A stretch of 64,000 bases of DNA from Gammaproteobacteria bacterium (GTDB lineage: Bacteria; Pseudomonadota; Gammaproteobacteria; DSM-16500). This document shows, piece by piece, positions 1 to 8,972 of the stretch; within the stretch, counting starts at the first letter, position 1, and every line of letters starts with the position of its first letter. Both the position numbers and the translations under genes were made by a program. The notes beneath the pieces were generated by a model that saw nothing but the letters and a program-made list of their open reading frames with translations, was not told the DNA's origin and made no database searches. The stretch is from assembly GCA_013286085.1 (NCBI GenBank), contig JABDGK010000002.1, forward strand, positions 33,303-97,302, given 5' to 3'.

Positions 1-1
1 T

Positions 2-319
2 GCACAACGTTTTCATGTGAGTACTCAGGCATTATTTGCGGCAAATCCATTGAACGCAACGAAAACCATGCATCAAGATCAGCATCTTGTTATTCCAACT
101 CACTTGCGCAATGTGCAAATCGCAAAAGTGGTTGCGCCGACACCAAAAAAATATCATCTTGCATCGGGTGATACTGTCTATATGGTAAGAAAAGGCGATA
201 CCATCGACAAAATAGCCCGTAAATTTCATATCACGGCACCCGAAATACGGATTACGAATTTGATTGCTGATAACGATCTTCGTGATGGGGACAGATTGAT
301 TATTCCTACCCATGCCTAA
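2..319 (+). CDS. LysM-domain protein, C-terminal part (probably membrane-bound lytic murein transglycosylase D); truncated by window edge
   Basis: Frame is open to the left edge (AQRFHVSTQALFAANP...); LysM motif YMVRKGDTIDKIARKFHITAPEI...NLI..NDLRDGDRLIIP. Confidence 0.7.
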   Translation, partial: AQRFHVSTQALFAANPLNATKTMHQDQHLVIPTHLRNVQIAKVVAPTPKKYHLASGDTVYMVRKGDTIDKIARKFHITAPEIRITNLIADNDLRDGDRLIIPTHA

Positions 320-361
320 TTTTGATTGACAGAAAAAACTTCCTTACCTACACTACTCGCC

Positions 362-446
362 AAATCACCAGGGGTGCTTAGAAATTTCTAGGCTGAGACG
401 TTACCCTTAAACCTGCTCTGGATAATGCCTGCGGAGGGAGTGTGAG
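362..446 (+). ncRNA. TPP riboswitch (THI element)
   Basis: Conserved motifs in order: GGGGTGC ... GGCTGAGA ... ACCCTTAAACCTGCTCTGGATAATGCCTGCGGAGGGAG, directly upstream of the thiE-thiM-thiD-tenA cluster. Confidence 0.95.
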
Positions 447-516
447 CTTGCTTGATAAGCATTTCTGCTTGTCATTCTTTTTGCTCATGCTGTTTTCGCT
501 TTTTTAGGAAGAAGCT

Positions 517-1227
517 ATGCAACATGAGTATCTTAAGCTTTGTTTGATAACGAATCAGCATAACCAGACTTTTGAAGCATATAAAAAAATTCTAATGGCT
601 GCGATTGCAGGTGGCATTACGTCAATTCAAGTTCGTGAGAAAAACCAAAATTTATGGCAACTAGAAGAATTTGTAAAAAATATCAAGTTGTTAATAAAAC
701 CCTATCACATACGACTCATTATCAATGATCATGTTGATCTTGCTAAAAAAATGGATGTGGATGGTGTTCATTTAGGACAACAGGATATGTCACCTAATAT
801 GGCCAGAAAAATTTTAGGTCCTCATAAAATTATTGGCCTATCTATTGAGTCTCTCGAGCAATTACAAGAAGCAAATCAATTCACTTCATTAAATTACGTT
901 GCTGCCAGCGCCATTTTTCCCAGTAAAAATAAATTGGATTGCAATATGTTGTGGGGGCTTGATGGCTTGAGAACCCTTTGTCAGCAATCATATCATCCTG
1001 TGATTGCGATTGGTGGTATTCATCAAGATAATGTGAAGGATGTTGTTATGAATGGTGCGGCGGGTGTTGCAGTGATTTCTGCTATTCATGATGTGGTCAA
1101 TCCAGAGAAAGCGGCTCGTAATATATTAGCTAAAATTCACCAAGGAAAATGTCATGTCAAATCAGCTTCGCAACACATTAAATGCAATAAAAAAACAAAA
1201 ACCCCTTATATTGAATTTTACGAATGA
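517..1227 (+). CDS. thiE: Thiamine phosphate synthase
   Basis: ITSIQVREKN, VDGVHLGQQD, VIAIGGI motifs; downstream of TPP riboswitch. Confidence 0.9.
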   Translation: MQHEYLKLCLITNQHNQTFEAYKKILMAAIAGGITSIQVREKNQNLWQLEEFVKNIKLLIKPYHIRLIINDHVDLAKKMDVDGVHLGQQDMSPNMARKILGPHKIIGLSIESLEQLQEANQFTSLNYVAASAIFPSKNKLDCNMLWGLDGLRTLCQQSYHPVIAIGGIHQDNVKDVVMNGAAGVAVISAIHDVVNPEKAARNILAKIHQGKCHVKSASQHIKCNKKTKTPYIEFYE

Positions 1228-1918
1228 TGTTACCATTGATTTTATTGCCAACGGTTTATTATGTGTTGGCGCTTCTCCTGTTATGTGTAAAGCAGAACAA
1301 GAAATTGAAGATTTAGTGAGGATATCAAATGCCGTGGTTATTAATATTGGCACGTTGGATGAAAAGCATATCATGCTTTGCGAAACAGCTTGTCGAATCG
1401 CGAATCAGCTAGGTAGACCAATTATTTTTGACCCCGTGGGTGCTGGTGCAAGTCATTATCGCACAACGATATCAAAAAAAATCATATCCACTTATCAAAT
1501 AGCGATTGTGCGTGGCAATGCGAGTGAAATTATGGCGCTCGCAGGTTATCAAACCACTACGCGTGGTGTGGATAGTAATGATAGTAGTATAGAGGCAATT
1601 AAATCTGCAGGTAAAATTGCAAATAAATTTAATGTCGTTGTTGTGATAAGTGGAGAAACGGATGTCATTATTGACAATAATCGCATTGAAAAGATAATCG
1701 GTGGATCTGATATGATGCCAAAAATAACCGGTACGGGATGTTTGATGACAGCAATTATTGCAGCATTTCATGCCGTGCAAGCAGATAAATTTACGGCGGC
1801 GGCTTTGGCTGCCTATTTTTATGGATTATGCGGAGAGCAAGCGGCCAGGCTGATTGATGGTGTTGGATCATTTAAAACGAAGTTTTTAGATTGTTTGAGT
1901 AATTATGACGCCGTATAA
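1154..1918 (+). CDS. thiM: Hydroxyethylthiazole kinase
   Basis: ANGLLCVGASPVM, FDPVGAGASHYR, ITGTGCLMTA motifs. Confidence 0.93.
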   Translation: MSNQLRNTLNAIKKQKPLILNFTNDVTIDFIANGLLCVGASPVMCKAEQEIEDLVRISNAVVINIGTLDEKHIMLCETACRIANQLGRPIIFDPVGAGASHYRTTISKKIISTYQIAIVRGNASEIMALAGYQTTTRGVDSNDSSIEAIKSAGKIANKFNVVVVISGETDVIIDNNRIEKIIGGSDMMPKITGTGCLMTAIIAAFHAVQADKFTAAALAAYFYGLCGEQAARLIDGVGSFKTKFLDCLSNYDAV

Positions 1919-2765
1919 AGCTGTGCTTACTATTGCTGGATCTGATTCATCAGGTGGGGCTGGTATTCAAGCGGACATAAAAACTATTTCTGCTATTGGG
2001 TGTTATGCAGCCTCGGTGATTACTAGTCTTACGGCGCAAAATACGCTAGGCGTGCAGAAAGTTGAAAAAATTTCAGCTGATTTTATTTATCAGCAATTAG
2101 AGTCTGTTTTGACAGATATTCACTTTGATGCGATTAAAATTGGCATGATTCAACATGCTGAAAATGCGGCTGTTATTATTAGTTGCATTCAAAAATTCCA
2201 TCCTAAAAATATTGTGATTGATCCGGTGATGGTTTCAAAAAATGGTTGTCTGTTGATGGATGCGGATGCTGTCCCTGTGTTAACAAGCACATTATTTCCT
2301 TGTGCTATTCTCGTTACGCCTAATATTCCTGAAGCGGAAAAATTGCTTAATAAAAAAATAGACTCGTTAGAGGATATGAAGATGGCGGCTTTTGATCTTA
2401 GTAATATAGCTAAGACAAGTATTTTACTAAAAGGCGGTCATCTAAAGGATGTAGATTCTCCTGATGTGCTGTATCTATTTTCTGAAAAGAAATTTTATTT
2501 TTTTAATACAAAAAGAATTGATACTAAGAATACACATGGCACAGGATGTACCTATTCGTCAGCTATAGCTGCGTATTTGGCACATGGATATTCATTAGTT
2601 GAGGCGGTTTCTGCAGCAAAAAATTATATATTTCAAGCTATTTTGTCCGGCAGTAAGCGCTTGCTTGGGAGGGGTTATGGTCCTGTGCATCATTTTTATG
2701 AGAGAAATAATAGGGCTTGCGCGGGAATGACAAGAACTTTAGAGGTAGAACCTAATGATATTTGA
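1905..2765 (+). CDS. thiD: Hydroxymethylpyrimidine/phosphomethylpyrimidine kinase
   Basis: TIAGSDSSGGAGIQADIKT, DPVMVSKNG, KNTHGTGCTYSSAIAAYLA. Confidence 0.95.
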   Translation: MTPYKAVLTIAGSDSSGGAGIQADIKTISAIGCYAASVITSLTAQNTLGVQKVEKISADFIYQQLESVLTDIHFDAIKIGMIQHAENAAVIISCIQKFHPKNIVIDPVMVSKNGCLLMDADAVPVLTSTLFPCAILVTPNIPEAEKLLNKKIDSLEDMKMAAFDLSNIAKTSILLKGGHLKDVDSPDVLYLFSEKKFYFFNTKRIDTKNTHGTGCTYSSAIAAYLAHGYSLVEAVSAAKNYIFQAILSGSKRLLGRGYGPVHHFYERNNRACAGMTRTLEVEPNDI

Positions 2766-3408
2766 AAGAATGCGTCAAGAAACTAAATTTCTTCTGAAAA
2801 AAATTCATCAGCATCCATTTAATATCGAGCTTGCTCAGGGTCGATTGGATTTATCAAAATTTATTTATTATTTAATTCAAGATTCGCTTTACCTGGTGGA
2901 TTTTAGCAAGGCATTAGCTATCACTGCTGCTAGATTGCCGGAGCGTCATGATTCTAGGCAATATATGCAATTTGCATTAGGTGCGATTGAAGCTGAAAAT
3001 CAATTGCATTTGGATTTTTTGGCAGACCATAAGGTGTCTAATCTAGCAGCGCATCGGCAATCTCCCGCTTGTTTTATGTATACTAATTATTTATTAAAAA
3101 TTGCCAGTCTTGCTTCTGTGGAGGAAGCTGTTGCTAGTTTATTGCCTTGTTTTTGGATTTATAGTGAAGTGGGTAAAAAAATCGCGGCTATGGAAATAAT
3201 ATCTAATAATCCATTTCAAGATTGGATTGATTTATATGCGAGTGATGCGTTTGCGGGTTCTGTTGAATCCGCAATCGACACGGTGAATATGCTTGGACAG
3301 CAAGCATCAGAAACTATTAAAAATAATATGTTGTCGGCTTTTATCAAGGCTACTGAGTTGGAATGGTTATTTTGGGATAGTGCTTATGCCTTGCAAGAAT
3401 GGAGGTAA
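2755..3408 (+). CDS. tenA: TenA family aminopyrimidine aminohydrolase / thiaminase II
   Basis: TenA-like all-helical protein with LLPCFWIYSEVGK (active-site Cys) and C-terminal ELEWLFWDSAY; last gene of thi cluster. Confidence 0.85.
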   Translation: MIFERMRQETKFLLKKIHQHPFNIELAQGRLDLSKFIYYLIQDSLYLVDFSKALAITAARLPERHDSRQYMQFALGAIEAENQLHLDFLADHKVSNLAAHRQSPACFMYTNYLLKIASLASVEEAVASLLPCFWIYSEVGKKIAAMEIISNNPFQDWIDLYASDAFAGSVESAIDTVNMLGQQASETIKNNMLSAFIKATELEWLFWDSAYALQEWR

Positions 3409-3410
3409 GT

Positions 3411-3484
3411 AGCCCGTATGGAGCGTAGCGCAATACGGGATGGTATGGCCAGACCCCGTATTACGCTGCGCTACATACGGGCTA
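3411..3484. repeat. Palindromic intergenic repeat
   Basis: AGCCCGTATGGAGCGTAGCGCAATACGGG ... CCCGTATTACGCTGCGCTACATACGGGCT inverted arms between convergent genes. Confidence 0.8.
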
Positions 3485-3492
3485 CAAAGAAA

Positions 3493-4758
3493 TTAACCAA
3501 AATTAGCAGAGTCCAACGGTCTTGCCATTGCAAAATTGACATTTCTATTCCACAACCCGCCTAATCCCCATGCATAGGCTGCTGGACGACCCGTATGCGG
3601 ATTAATTTTTAGAAGTAATGTGCCGATACCAATCCCCGCTTCATTGCGTTGACGAGTATCTTGGCTATGACGACTGGGCGCTGAATCAGCGACGCGAACA
3701 AAAAACACATCGCTATCCCGTATCGGTTTATCCATGACGACCATCACATGGCCGCCGGTTTCCGAGCCGCGTGAGTTTTTATAGCGAAATACGAGAATAT
3801 CACCCGGCCGTAGCTGGTCGACAGCTTCTACTTTATTCCAGAAATTGTCTTCGCTATTTCCTAATTCAGTAAAGAATTCATAATAATGTTGTGTTGCCGG
3901 CGCATCAGCGCCGGTGGCATTCACTAAGCTTAAGTAGGCTTGTGGCGTTACACGCTGAAGAATGTGGTCAACAAAGCTAGAGCAGTCAACAATATAAACG
4001 CCACGCGATGTATCAAATTTTCTACCGCCTAGTTTGTAATCGCTGTAATGTAAATTTTCTACGACTTTATGTACGAAGTTAACAACATGTTTTTCCAGAG
4101 ATAATGCAAAACTTGGATGCCATGACGAGACAGGGGGTTCCGGTGTTGTAGTTGTTTCAGTCGCTGTTGATTTTGTCGTGTAGCTGCTTGGTGTTGATGT
4201 TACTTGTGGCGTTGTAATTGTAGCCGTTTCTGTTTTAGTGGGTGATGTTGTAAATACACTTAGTATGGATTGCACAATATTGGTGTCTTGCGTCGTGTTT
4301 TGATTTGTGTCTTGAGTGGTTCCGATATTGACTTCTCTTGCAGGTTCTACGGGCAATGCATTGTTTGAAGTCGTTAGCCGTGCTAGCGTTTTTTCACTGT
4401 CCGCGAAAGTGTTATTTGGAGATTTTTTCTCGGCGTCAGCAATTAAAGTTGGCCCATCGTAGCTAATTGAAATATCCGATGCAAGTTCATCTGTATTCGC
4501 TTGATGATGCTGTGAAGATTTATTTTTCGCATGTATAGAATGATGTTTTCTATGGTGAGCGTGTGCTTTATGTTTTTTTACGCTGACATGATGGTGCGTA
4601 GTTATTTTTTTATGATTAACGTGATGTTTTTTTGATGAGGCTTCAGCAATATTGATGGAGCAACCCAATATGACAGTACAGACGAACAAGAAGACAGAAA
4701 TGCGTTTTATTCTGAAAAAGCTATTTTTTAGTGATTTTGTTTTGCCAGAAAAAAACAT
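3493..4758 (-). CDS. Secreted NlpC/P60-like (C40-type) cysteine peptidase candidate with His/Lys-rich N-terminal region
   Basis: N-terminal hydrophobic signal, HK-rich segment, then VDCSSFVDHIL (Cys) ... RPGDILVFRY ... GGHVMVVMDKP (His). Confidence 0.6.
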   Translation of the reverse strand: MFFSGKTKSLKNSFFRIKRISVFLFVCTVILGCSINIAEASSKKHHVNHKKITTHHHVSVKKHKAHAHHRKHHSIHAKNKSSQHHQANTDELASDISISYDGPTLIADAEKKSPNNTFADSEKTLARLTTSNNALPVEPAREVNIGTTQDTNQNTTQDTNIVQSILSVFTTSPTKTETATITTPQVTSTPSSYTTKSTATETTTTPEPPVSSWHPSFALSLEKHVVNFVHKVVENLHYSDYKLGGRKFDTSRGVYIVDCSSFVDHILQRVTPQAYLSLVNATGADAPATQHYYEFFTELGNSEDNFWNKVEAVDQLRPGDILVFRYKNSRGSETGGHVMVVMDKPIRDSDVFFVRVADSAPSRHSQDTRQRNEAGIGIGTLLLKINPHTGRPAAYAWGLGGLWNRNVNFAMARPLDSANFG

Positions 4759-4961
4759 GTAAAAAATCCTTCTCTTTTAACGATCACGAGTTGAACTTCA
4801 GCGGTGTGTTGATTCATATTTCATACAAGATTATGCCTGATAATGGCTTTGGCATCAAACTTTGGTGAGTATTTATAGAATTTATTTAGAATAAAAATTG
4901 ATAACGTGATGTAATAACACACGAAAAATATTTTACTGAATAAATTATAATCTATAAACTA

Positions 4962-5552
4962 TTAAGTGGTTTTAAGAAATGCTTTTTCAGAATCAGTTGA
5001 TGGGCGTCCTAATACACCATTGCGCTGTGGAAAGCGGCCAAACTCTTTAATGACACGAAAATGTGCATATGCGTAGGCGAGAAATAATTGATAGACTTGT
5101 GTTGTTTCTGTCATGGATAGAGAAACTAATGCTTGAAATAACCGAATGGATTGTTCTTGAACTTCCGAGTCTTCTGCGTGAACAAGCGGCATATAAAAGA
5201 AAACGCGTTCAATTAAAGTAAGCGAATGATCCATCTCTGTGCGCAAACCTTCGATGCAAAGCTGCTGAGCTTGTTTATCGTAATCAAAAGCATGTGCAGA
5301 GTTGCGATGCAAGTAACGTGAAAATTGGTCCAATAAGATAATCAGTGCGAGTCGACCTCGAGGACTTTCTGCCCAGTCTTGGTATTTACCAATGACTGCA
5401 GCTTCATAATCGCTGCCGAAGCGCTTGGTGATCGTTTTTTTCAGTTGCTCACTCTCACCAAACCACAGATTCGTGCGATCACTGGAGGGTAGATCCGCCG
5501 TCCCTAAATCACCAAACCAAAAGTTTAATAACGCATGGACTTTATCAGGCAT
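4962..5552 (-). CDS. DUF924 family protein
   Basis: LLNFWFGDL...LWFGESEQLKKTITKRFGSDYEAA...LALIILLDQFSRYLHRNSAHAFDYD...FFYMPLVHAEDSEVQEQSIRLF pattern. Confidence 0.85.
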   Translation of the reverse strand: MPDKVHALLNFWFGDLGTADLPSSDRTNLWFGESEQLKKTITKRFGSDYEAAVIGKYQDWAESPRGRLALIILLDQFSRYLHRNSAHAFDYDKQAQQLCIEGLRTEMDHSLTLIERVFFYMPLVHAEDSEVQEQSIRLFQALVSLSMTETTQVYQLFLAYAYAHFRVIKEFGRFPQRNGVLGRPSTDSEKAFLKTT

Positions 5553-5657
5553 GAAACAATCCTCCTAATGATTAGCATAGCACAAATCATCTTGAAGAGG
5601 GTTTCCTGACTATATTTATAACAGGTAGTTAGAATTATTGATAAATATCAACAATTT

Positions 5658-6569
5658 TTAAACTTGCTCACCAGTAAGAATAGAAACCAAAAGCTGAGCC
5701 GCAATTTTTTCAGTTTTTGCATTTTTATCTCTATGAGGGTCAAACTCGACGATTTCACTTCCAATCAAACGGTTATCACCACTGACGTGTTTTAGTGCAT
5801 TGCACAATTCTTTTGCAGACAATCCATCAGGTTCGCTAACGCCTGTGCCCGGCGCTTCATTCGGGTCAATGCCATCAATATCAATAGTAATACCATAGCC
5901 AATGGTACCTTTATTCACCAGGTCAATTGCTTCAGTCATAATGGCATCTAGGCCGCGTTGTTTCACTTCATCCATAAAATAAGTTCGTATGTTTAAGCGC
6001 TTAAGCAGCGCTTCTTCACCTGGCTCATAGCTTCTTGCGCCAATAACGCACACATGTTCGGGTTTAATTTTAGGAGCGGATCCCAGTATGGTAATTAACT
6101 CAGGGTGACCATACCCTAGTAGGCAAGCCAATGGCATACCATGAATATTGCCCGTTTCTGATGTTTCTGGTGTGTGACTATCCATGTGAGCGTCAATCCA
6201 GATAAGGCCAAAATCACCCTGCTTGCTAAGTTGATGATGTACGCCACTCCAGGTGCCGATTGCACACGAATGATCACCACCAAACACGGTGAAAAAAGCT
6301 TTTTCATGGACTAATTTGCTGGTTACTGCCGCTAATTTTTGGCAGTGTTCTGTCACAACTTTTAATGGGGATTGTGCTCCCTCTGCTCTATTGGGTTCTA
6401 GCATAGCATCCCAAGAATAAGAGATGTGATGATTGGAGAGTGCTTTTTGTAGATGCGCTGATTTTTCTAAAACGAGTGGTCCTTCCCAGCAACCTGCGTC
6501 TGCGGCAGCGATACCTGAAGCGGAGCCTACTAAATGGACGGTGTGTTTCTTTGAAACCATGGTTCTCAC
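5658..6569 (-). CDS. Arginase/ureohydrolase family protein
   Basis: GGDHSCAIGTWSGV, WIDAHMDSHTPETS..GNIHGMPLA, TIDIDGIDPNEAPGTGVSEPDGLS metal-binding motifs. Confidence 0.9.
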   Translation of the reverse strand: MRTMVSKKHTVHLVGSASGIAAADAGCWEGPLVLEKSAHLQKALSNHHISYSWDAMLEPNRAEGAQSPLKVVTEHCQKLAAVTSKLVHEKAFFTVFGGDHSCAIGTWSGVHHQLSKQGDFGLIWIDAHMDSHTPETSETGNIHGMPLACLLGYGHPELITILGSAPKIKPEHVCVIGARSYEPGEEALLKRLNIRTYFMDEVKQRGLDAIMTEAIDLVNKGTIGYGITIDIDGIDPNEAPGTGVSEPDGLSAKELCNALKHVSGDNRLIGSEIVEFDPHRDKNAKTEKIAAQLLVSILTGEQV

Positions 6570-6691
6570 CTCAGCGGAAGCTAATTTGTTGAGTTAACTC
6601 GGGGCGTCAATATAACCTACAAAAATAAGAAAAAACAGTGACTAGAATATCTTAATATCATTTATAATGACAAACTTCGTAAAGATTAGTA

Positions 6692-7756
6692 ATGATAATT
6701 ATGTCGCAATCAATTGATAATTTTAGAGTTTATTCCGAGCGGCCATTAATTACCCCGCATCAGCTAATAACAGAGCTGCCATTAGTTTCTTCTGTGGCTG
6801 AGAATATTCGTCTTGCTCGTATGACTATTAGTAAAATTATTCGTGGTGAAGATCGCCGCTTGCTGGTGGTTGTGGGTCCCTGCTCTATTCATGATTGTCA
6901 TGCCGCGCTTGAGTATGCTTGGTTTCTCAAACATGCGGCGGCGCAATATGAAAATGATCTTTTTATTGTGATGCGCACCTATCTAGAAAAACCGCGGACT
7001 ACGATGGGTTGGAAAGGATTAATCAGTGATCCTCTGTTGGATGGTAGTTTTGATTTCAATCAAGGATTAAGAATCGCAAGAAAGTTTTTACTTGATTTGT
7101 GTGCAATGAATCTTCCAGCGGCCACAGAGTTTTTAGATATCAACATTCCTCACTATTTAAGTGATTTAATTACTTGGGTAGCCATTGGGGCTCGCACAAC
7201 AGAAAGCCAAATACATAGAGAATTAGCATCTGGATTATCGATGCCTGTTGGATTTAAAAATACAACGGATGGCAATTTTAAAATTGCTATTGATGCTGTT
7301 TTAACGGCTCGTCACCCACATCATTTTCTGGGTATGACGCTTGACGGTATTGCTTCTATTCTTTCTACCCTGGGTAATGAAAATTGTCATATTGTATTGC
7401 GAGGATCAAATCAATCCCCCAACTATACGAATGACTATATTGCATCTGCTATTGCTATGTTGAAAGCAGAAAATTTGTCACCACGTTTAATGATTGATTG
7501 TAGCCATGGTAATAGTATGAGGGAATACCAACGTCAAGCAACTGTTGTGAATGCAGTTATAGAGCATTTGCAGCATAATGCAGCTGATATTTTAGGTGTG
7601 ATGATCGAAAGTAATTTAGTATCGGGTAAGCAAACACCACAAGCAAATCAACAATTGGTTTATGGGCAAAGTATTACGGATGCGTGTTTGTCATGGAGTG
7701 AAACATTGCCATTATTGGATAAGTTAGCTTTGGCTATTCATTGTAGTCGTGGTTAG
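6692..7756 (+). CDS. 3-deoxy-7-phosphoheptulonate (DAHP) synthase, class I
   Basis: VVGPCSIHD, MRTYLEKPRTTMGWKGLISDP, SMPVGFKNTTDGN, IDCSHGNS. Confidence 0.95.
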   Translation: MIIMSQSIDNFRVYSERPLITPHQLITELPLVSSVAENIRLARMTISKIIRGEDRRLLVVVGPCSIHDCHAALEYAWFLKHAAAQYENDLFIVMRTYLEKPRTTMGWKGLISDPLLDGSFDFNQGLRIARKFLLDLCAMNLPAATEFLDINIPHYLSDLITWVAIGARTTESQIHRELASGLSMPVGFKNTTDGNFKIAIDAVLTARHPHHFLGMTLDGIASILSTLGNENCHIVLRGSNQSPNYTNDYIASAIAMLKAENLSPRLMIDCSHGNSMREYQRQATVVNAVIEHLQHNAADILGVMIESNLVSGKQTPQANQQLVYGQSITDACLSWSETLPLLDKLALAIHCSRG

Positions 7757-7785
7757 GCGTCTGTTGATTTATTCCATCTGTCGTT

Positions 7786-7809
7786 GTTACTGAGCCGCGC
7801 GCGTTAGCA
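7786..7809. repeat. Half-copy (left arm) of dispersed GC-rich palindrome
   Basis: GTTACTGAGCCGCGCGCGTTAGCA; inverted match at 8416-8439. Confidence 0.8.
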
Positions 7810-7891
7810 CATACCTTTATACACAAGTTAATTTATCTATCAATTAAAATTTAAATCGCAAAGTTAGAACAACCAATACTAACCAAAATCT

Positions 7892-8317
7892 TTATGGTTT
7901 ATATCCTACAATACATCTAGCAGCTAATATAACAGCTTCATCAGCACGAGTACTGTGTGTGCCGCTTCCTTTGCGCTTTTTCCACAAACAATAGTCAAGC
8001 AAGCTATCAAGCAACGCATCACTGCGCTCACCTTTTGAAAAACGAGTTTTTGCATTTTGAAATTGTCGTTCACTAGAATGACATCTGTCTTTTGAATTAG
8101 TTGCAGTAACATTAAATTCATACATATTATTTAAAATTTGTTTTGCTTCTTTTAATGCTAAACTTGAACTATCTTTTGATGGTGGTGCTAGCACGGGAGC
8201 TGGAGAAGTCTCTTCACTTGCGGCAGCTAACGTAGACAATTCCCCCGCTTTATAAACTTTTACATCCCAATGAAGATCCGCATTAGTAAAAATCATCGTG
8301 GTGGAAAATGATTTCAT
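7892..8317 (-). CDS. Hypothetical protein lying between the two halves of a palindromic repeat
   Basis: 141-aa ORF; no family recognised. Confidence 0.55.
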   Translation of the reverse strand: MKSFSTTMIFTNADLHWDVKVYKAGELSTLAAASEETSPAPVLAPPSKDSSSLALKEAKQILNNMYEFNVTATNSKDRCHSSERQFQNAKTRFSKGERSDALLDSLLDYCLWKKRKGSGTHSTRADEAVILAARCIVGYKP

Positions 8318-8400
8318 AAATAAAACTCTTATAAATTTATATTAATTTTATCATACTAAATTGCGATTAAAGATAAGCATGAGGTCAAGGTGGACATACT

Positions 8401-8439
8401 AAGCCCTGTGACGCTTGTTAACGCGCGCGGCTCAGTAAC
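8401..8439. repeat. Half-copy (right arm) of dispersed GC-rich palindrome
   Basis: AAGCCCTGTGACGCTTGTTAACGCGCGCGGCTCAGTAAC, matches right half of the full copy at 45288-45358. Confidence 0.8.
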
Positions 8440-8441
8440 AA

Positions 8442-8484
8442 ATAAAAAAAGAAGCTGAGTTTTTCAGCTTCTTTTTTCTATACG
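8442..8484 (-). terminator. Rho-independent terminator (possibly bidirectional) downstream of the MSHA operon
   Basis: AAAAAAAGAAGCTGAGTTTTTCAGCTTCTTTTTT: stem GAAGCTGA/TCAGCTTC with T tract on both strands. Confidence 0.85.
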
Positions 8485-8490
8485 CTAAAA

Positions 8491-8910
8491 TTATGGCGTA
8501 ATACCCGTACCAGAGAATGTGGCAGAAGTTGAGCCTGGACCTGATACGGTACAGCTTGCACTGGCACCATTTGTGATTGCCCCTGAAGTGATACTATAAC
8601 CAGAAGGCATACCACCCTGTAAGATGTTTCCTATGTCAGTACAGTTAACGACAGCTTGACCCTTGGTAGCGTTTTCTGTTCTGACCGCATAGTTTTCTGC
8701 GCTAGCGGACCCAAGAGCACCTGCTACACCATTCGTAGCCGCTGTCTGAGCATCTGATGTGATACTAAAAAGTTTTGGAATTGCAACTGCAGCTAGAATA
8801 CCTAAGATGGCAATAACAATGACTAATTCAATTAACGTAAAACCGAGTGTGGATCTTTTCGATGTAGGCATTGACATATTTATCATTCCTTTGAGAAATT
8901 GGTTATGCAA
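8491..8910 (-). CDS. Type IV prepilin (MSHA major pilin-like); likely start at an internal Met
   Basis: Prepilin motif GFTLIELVIVIAILGILAAVAIPKL; next to mshG/mshE homologs. Confidence 0.85.
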   Translation of the reverse strand: MHNQFLKGMINMSMPTSKRSTLGFTLIELVIVIAILGILAAVAIPKLFSITSDAQTAATNGVAGALGSASAENYAVRTENATKGQAVVNCTDIGNILQGGMPSGYSITSGAITNGASASCTVSGPGSTSATFSGTGITP

Positions 8911-8972
8911 TTGTTACTACTGTCAATTGTATCATGTTGTTTATCATGCAATGAATACTTTTTTCTTATTTA

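Noticed and set aside
447-515. Intrinsic terminator as riboswitch expression platform
   Set aside because: Stem candidates (TGCTT/AAGCA) are short and the T-runs are interrupted; cannot decide between transcription and translation control.
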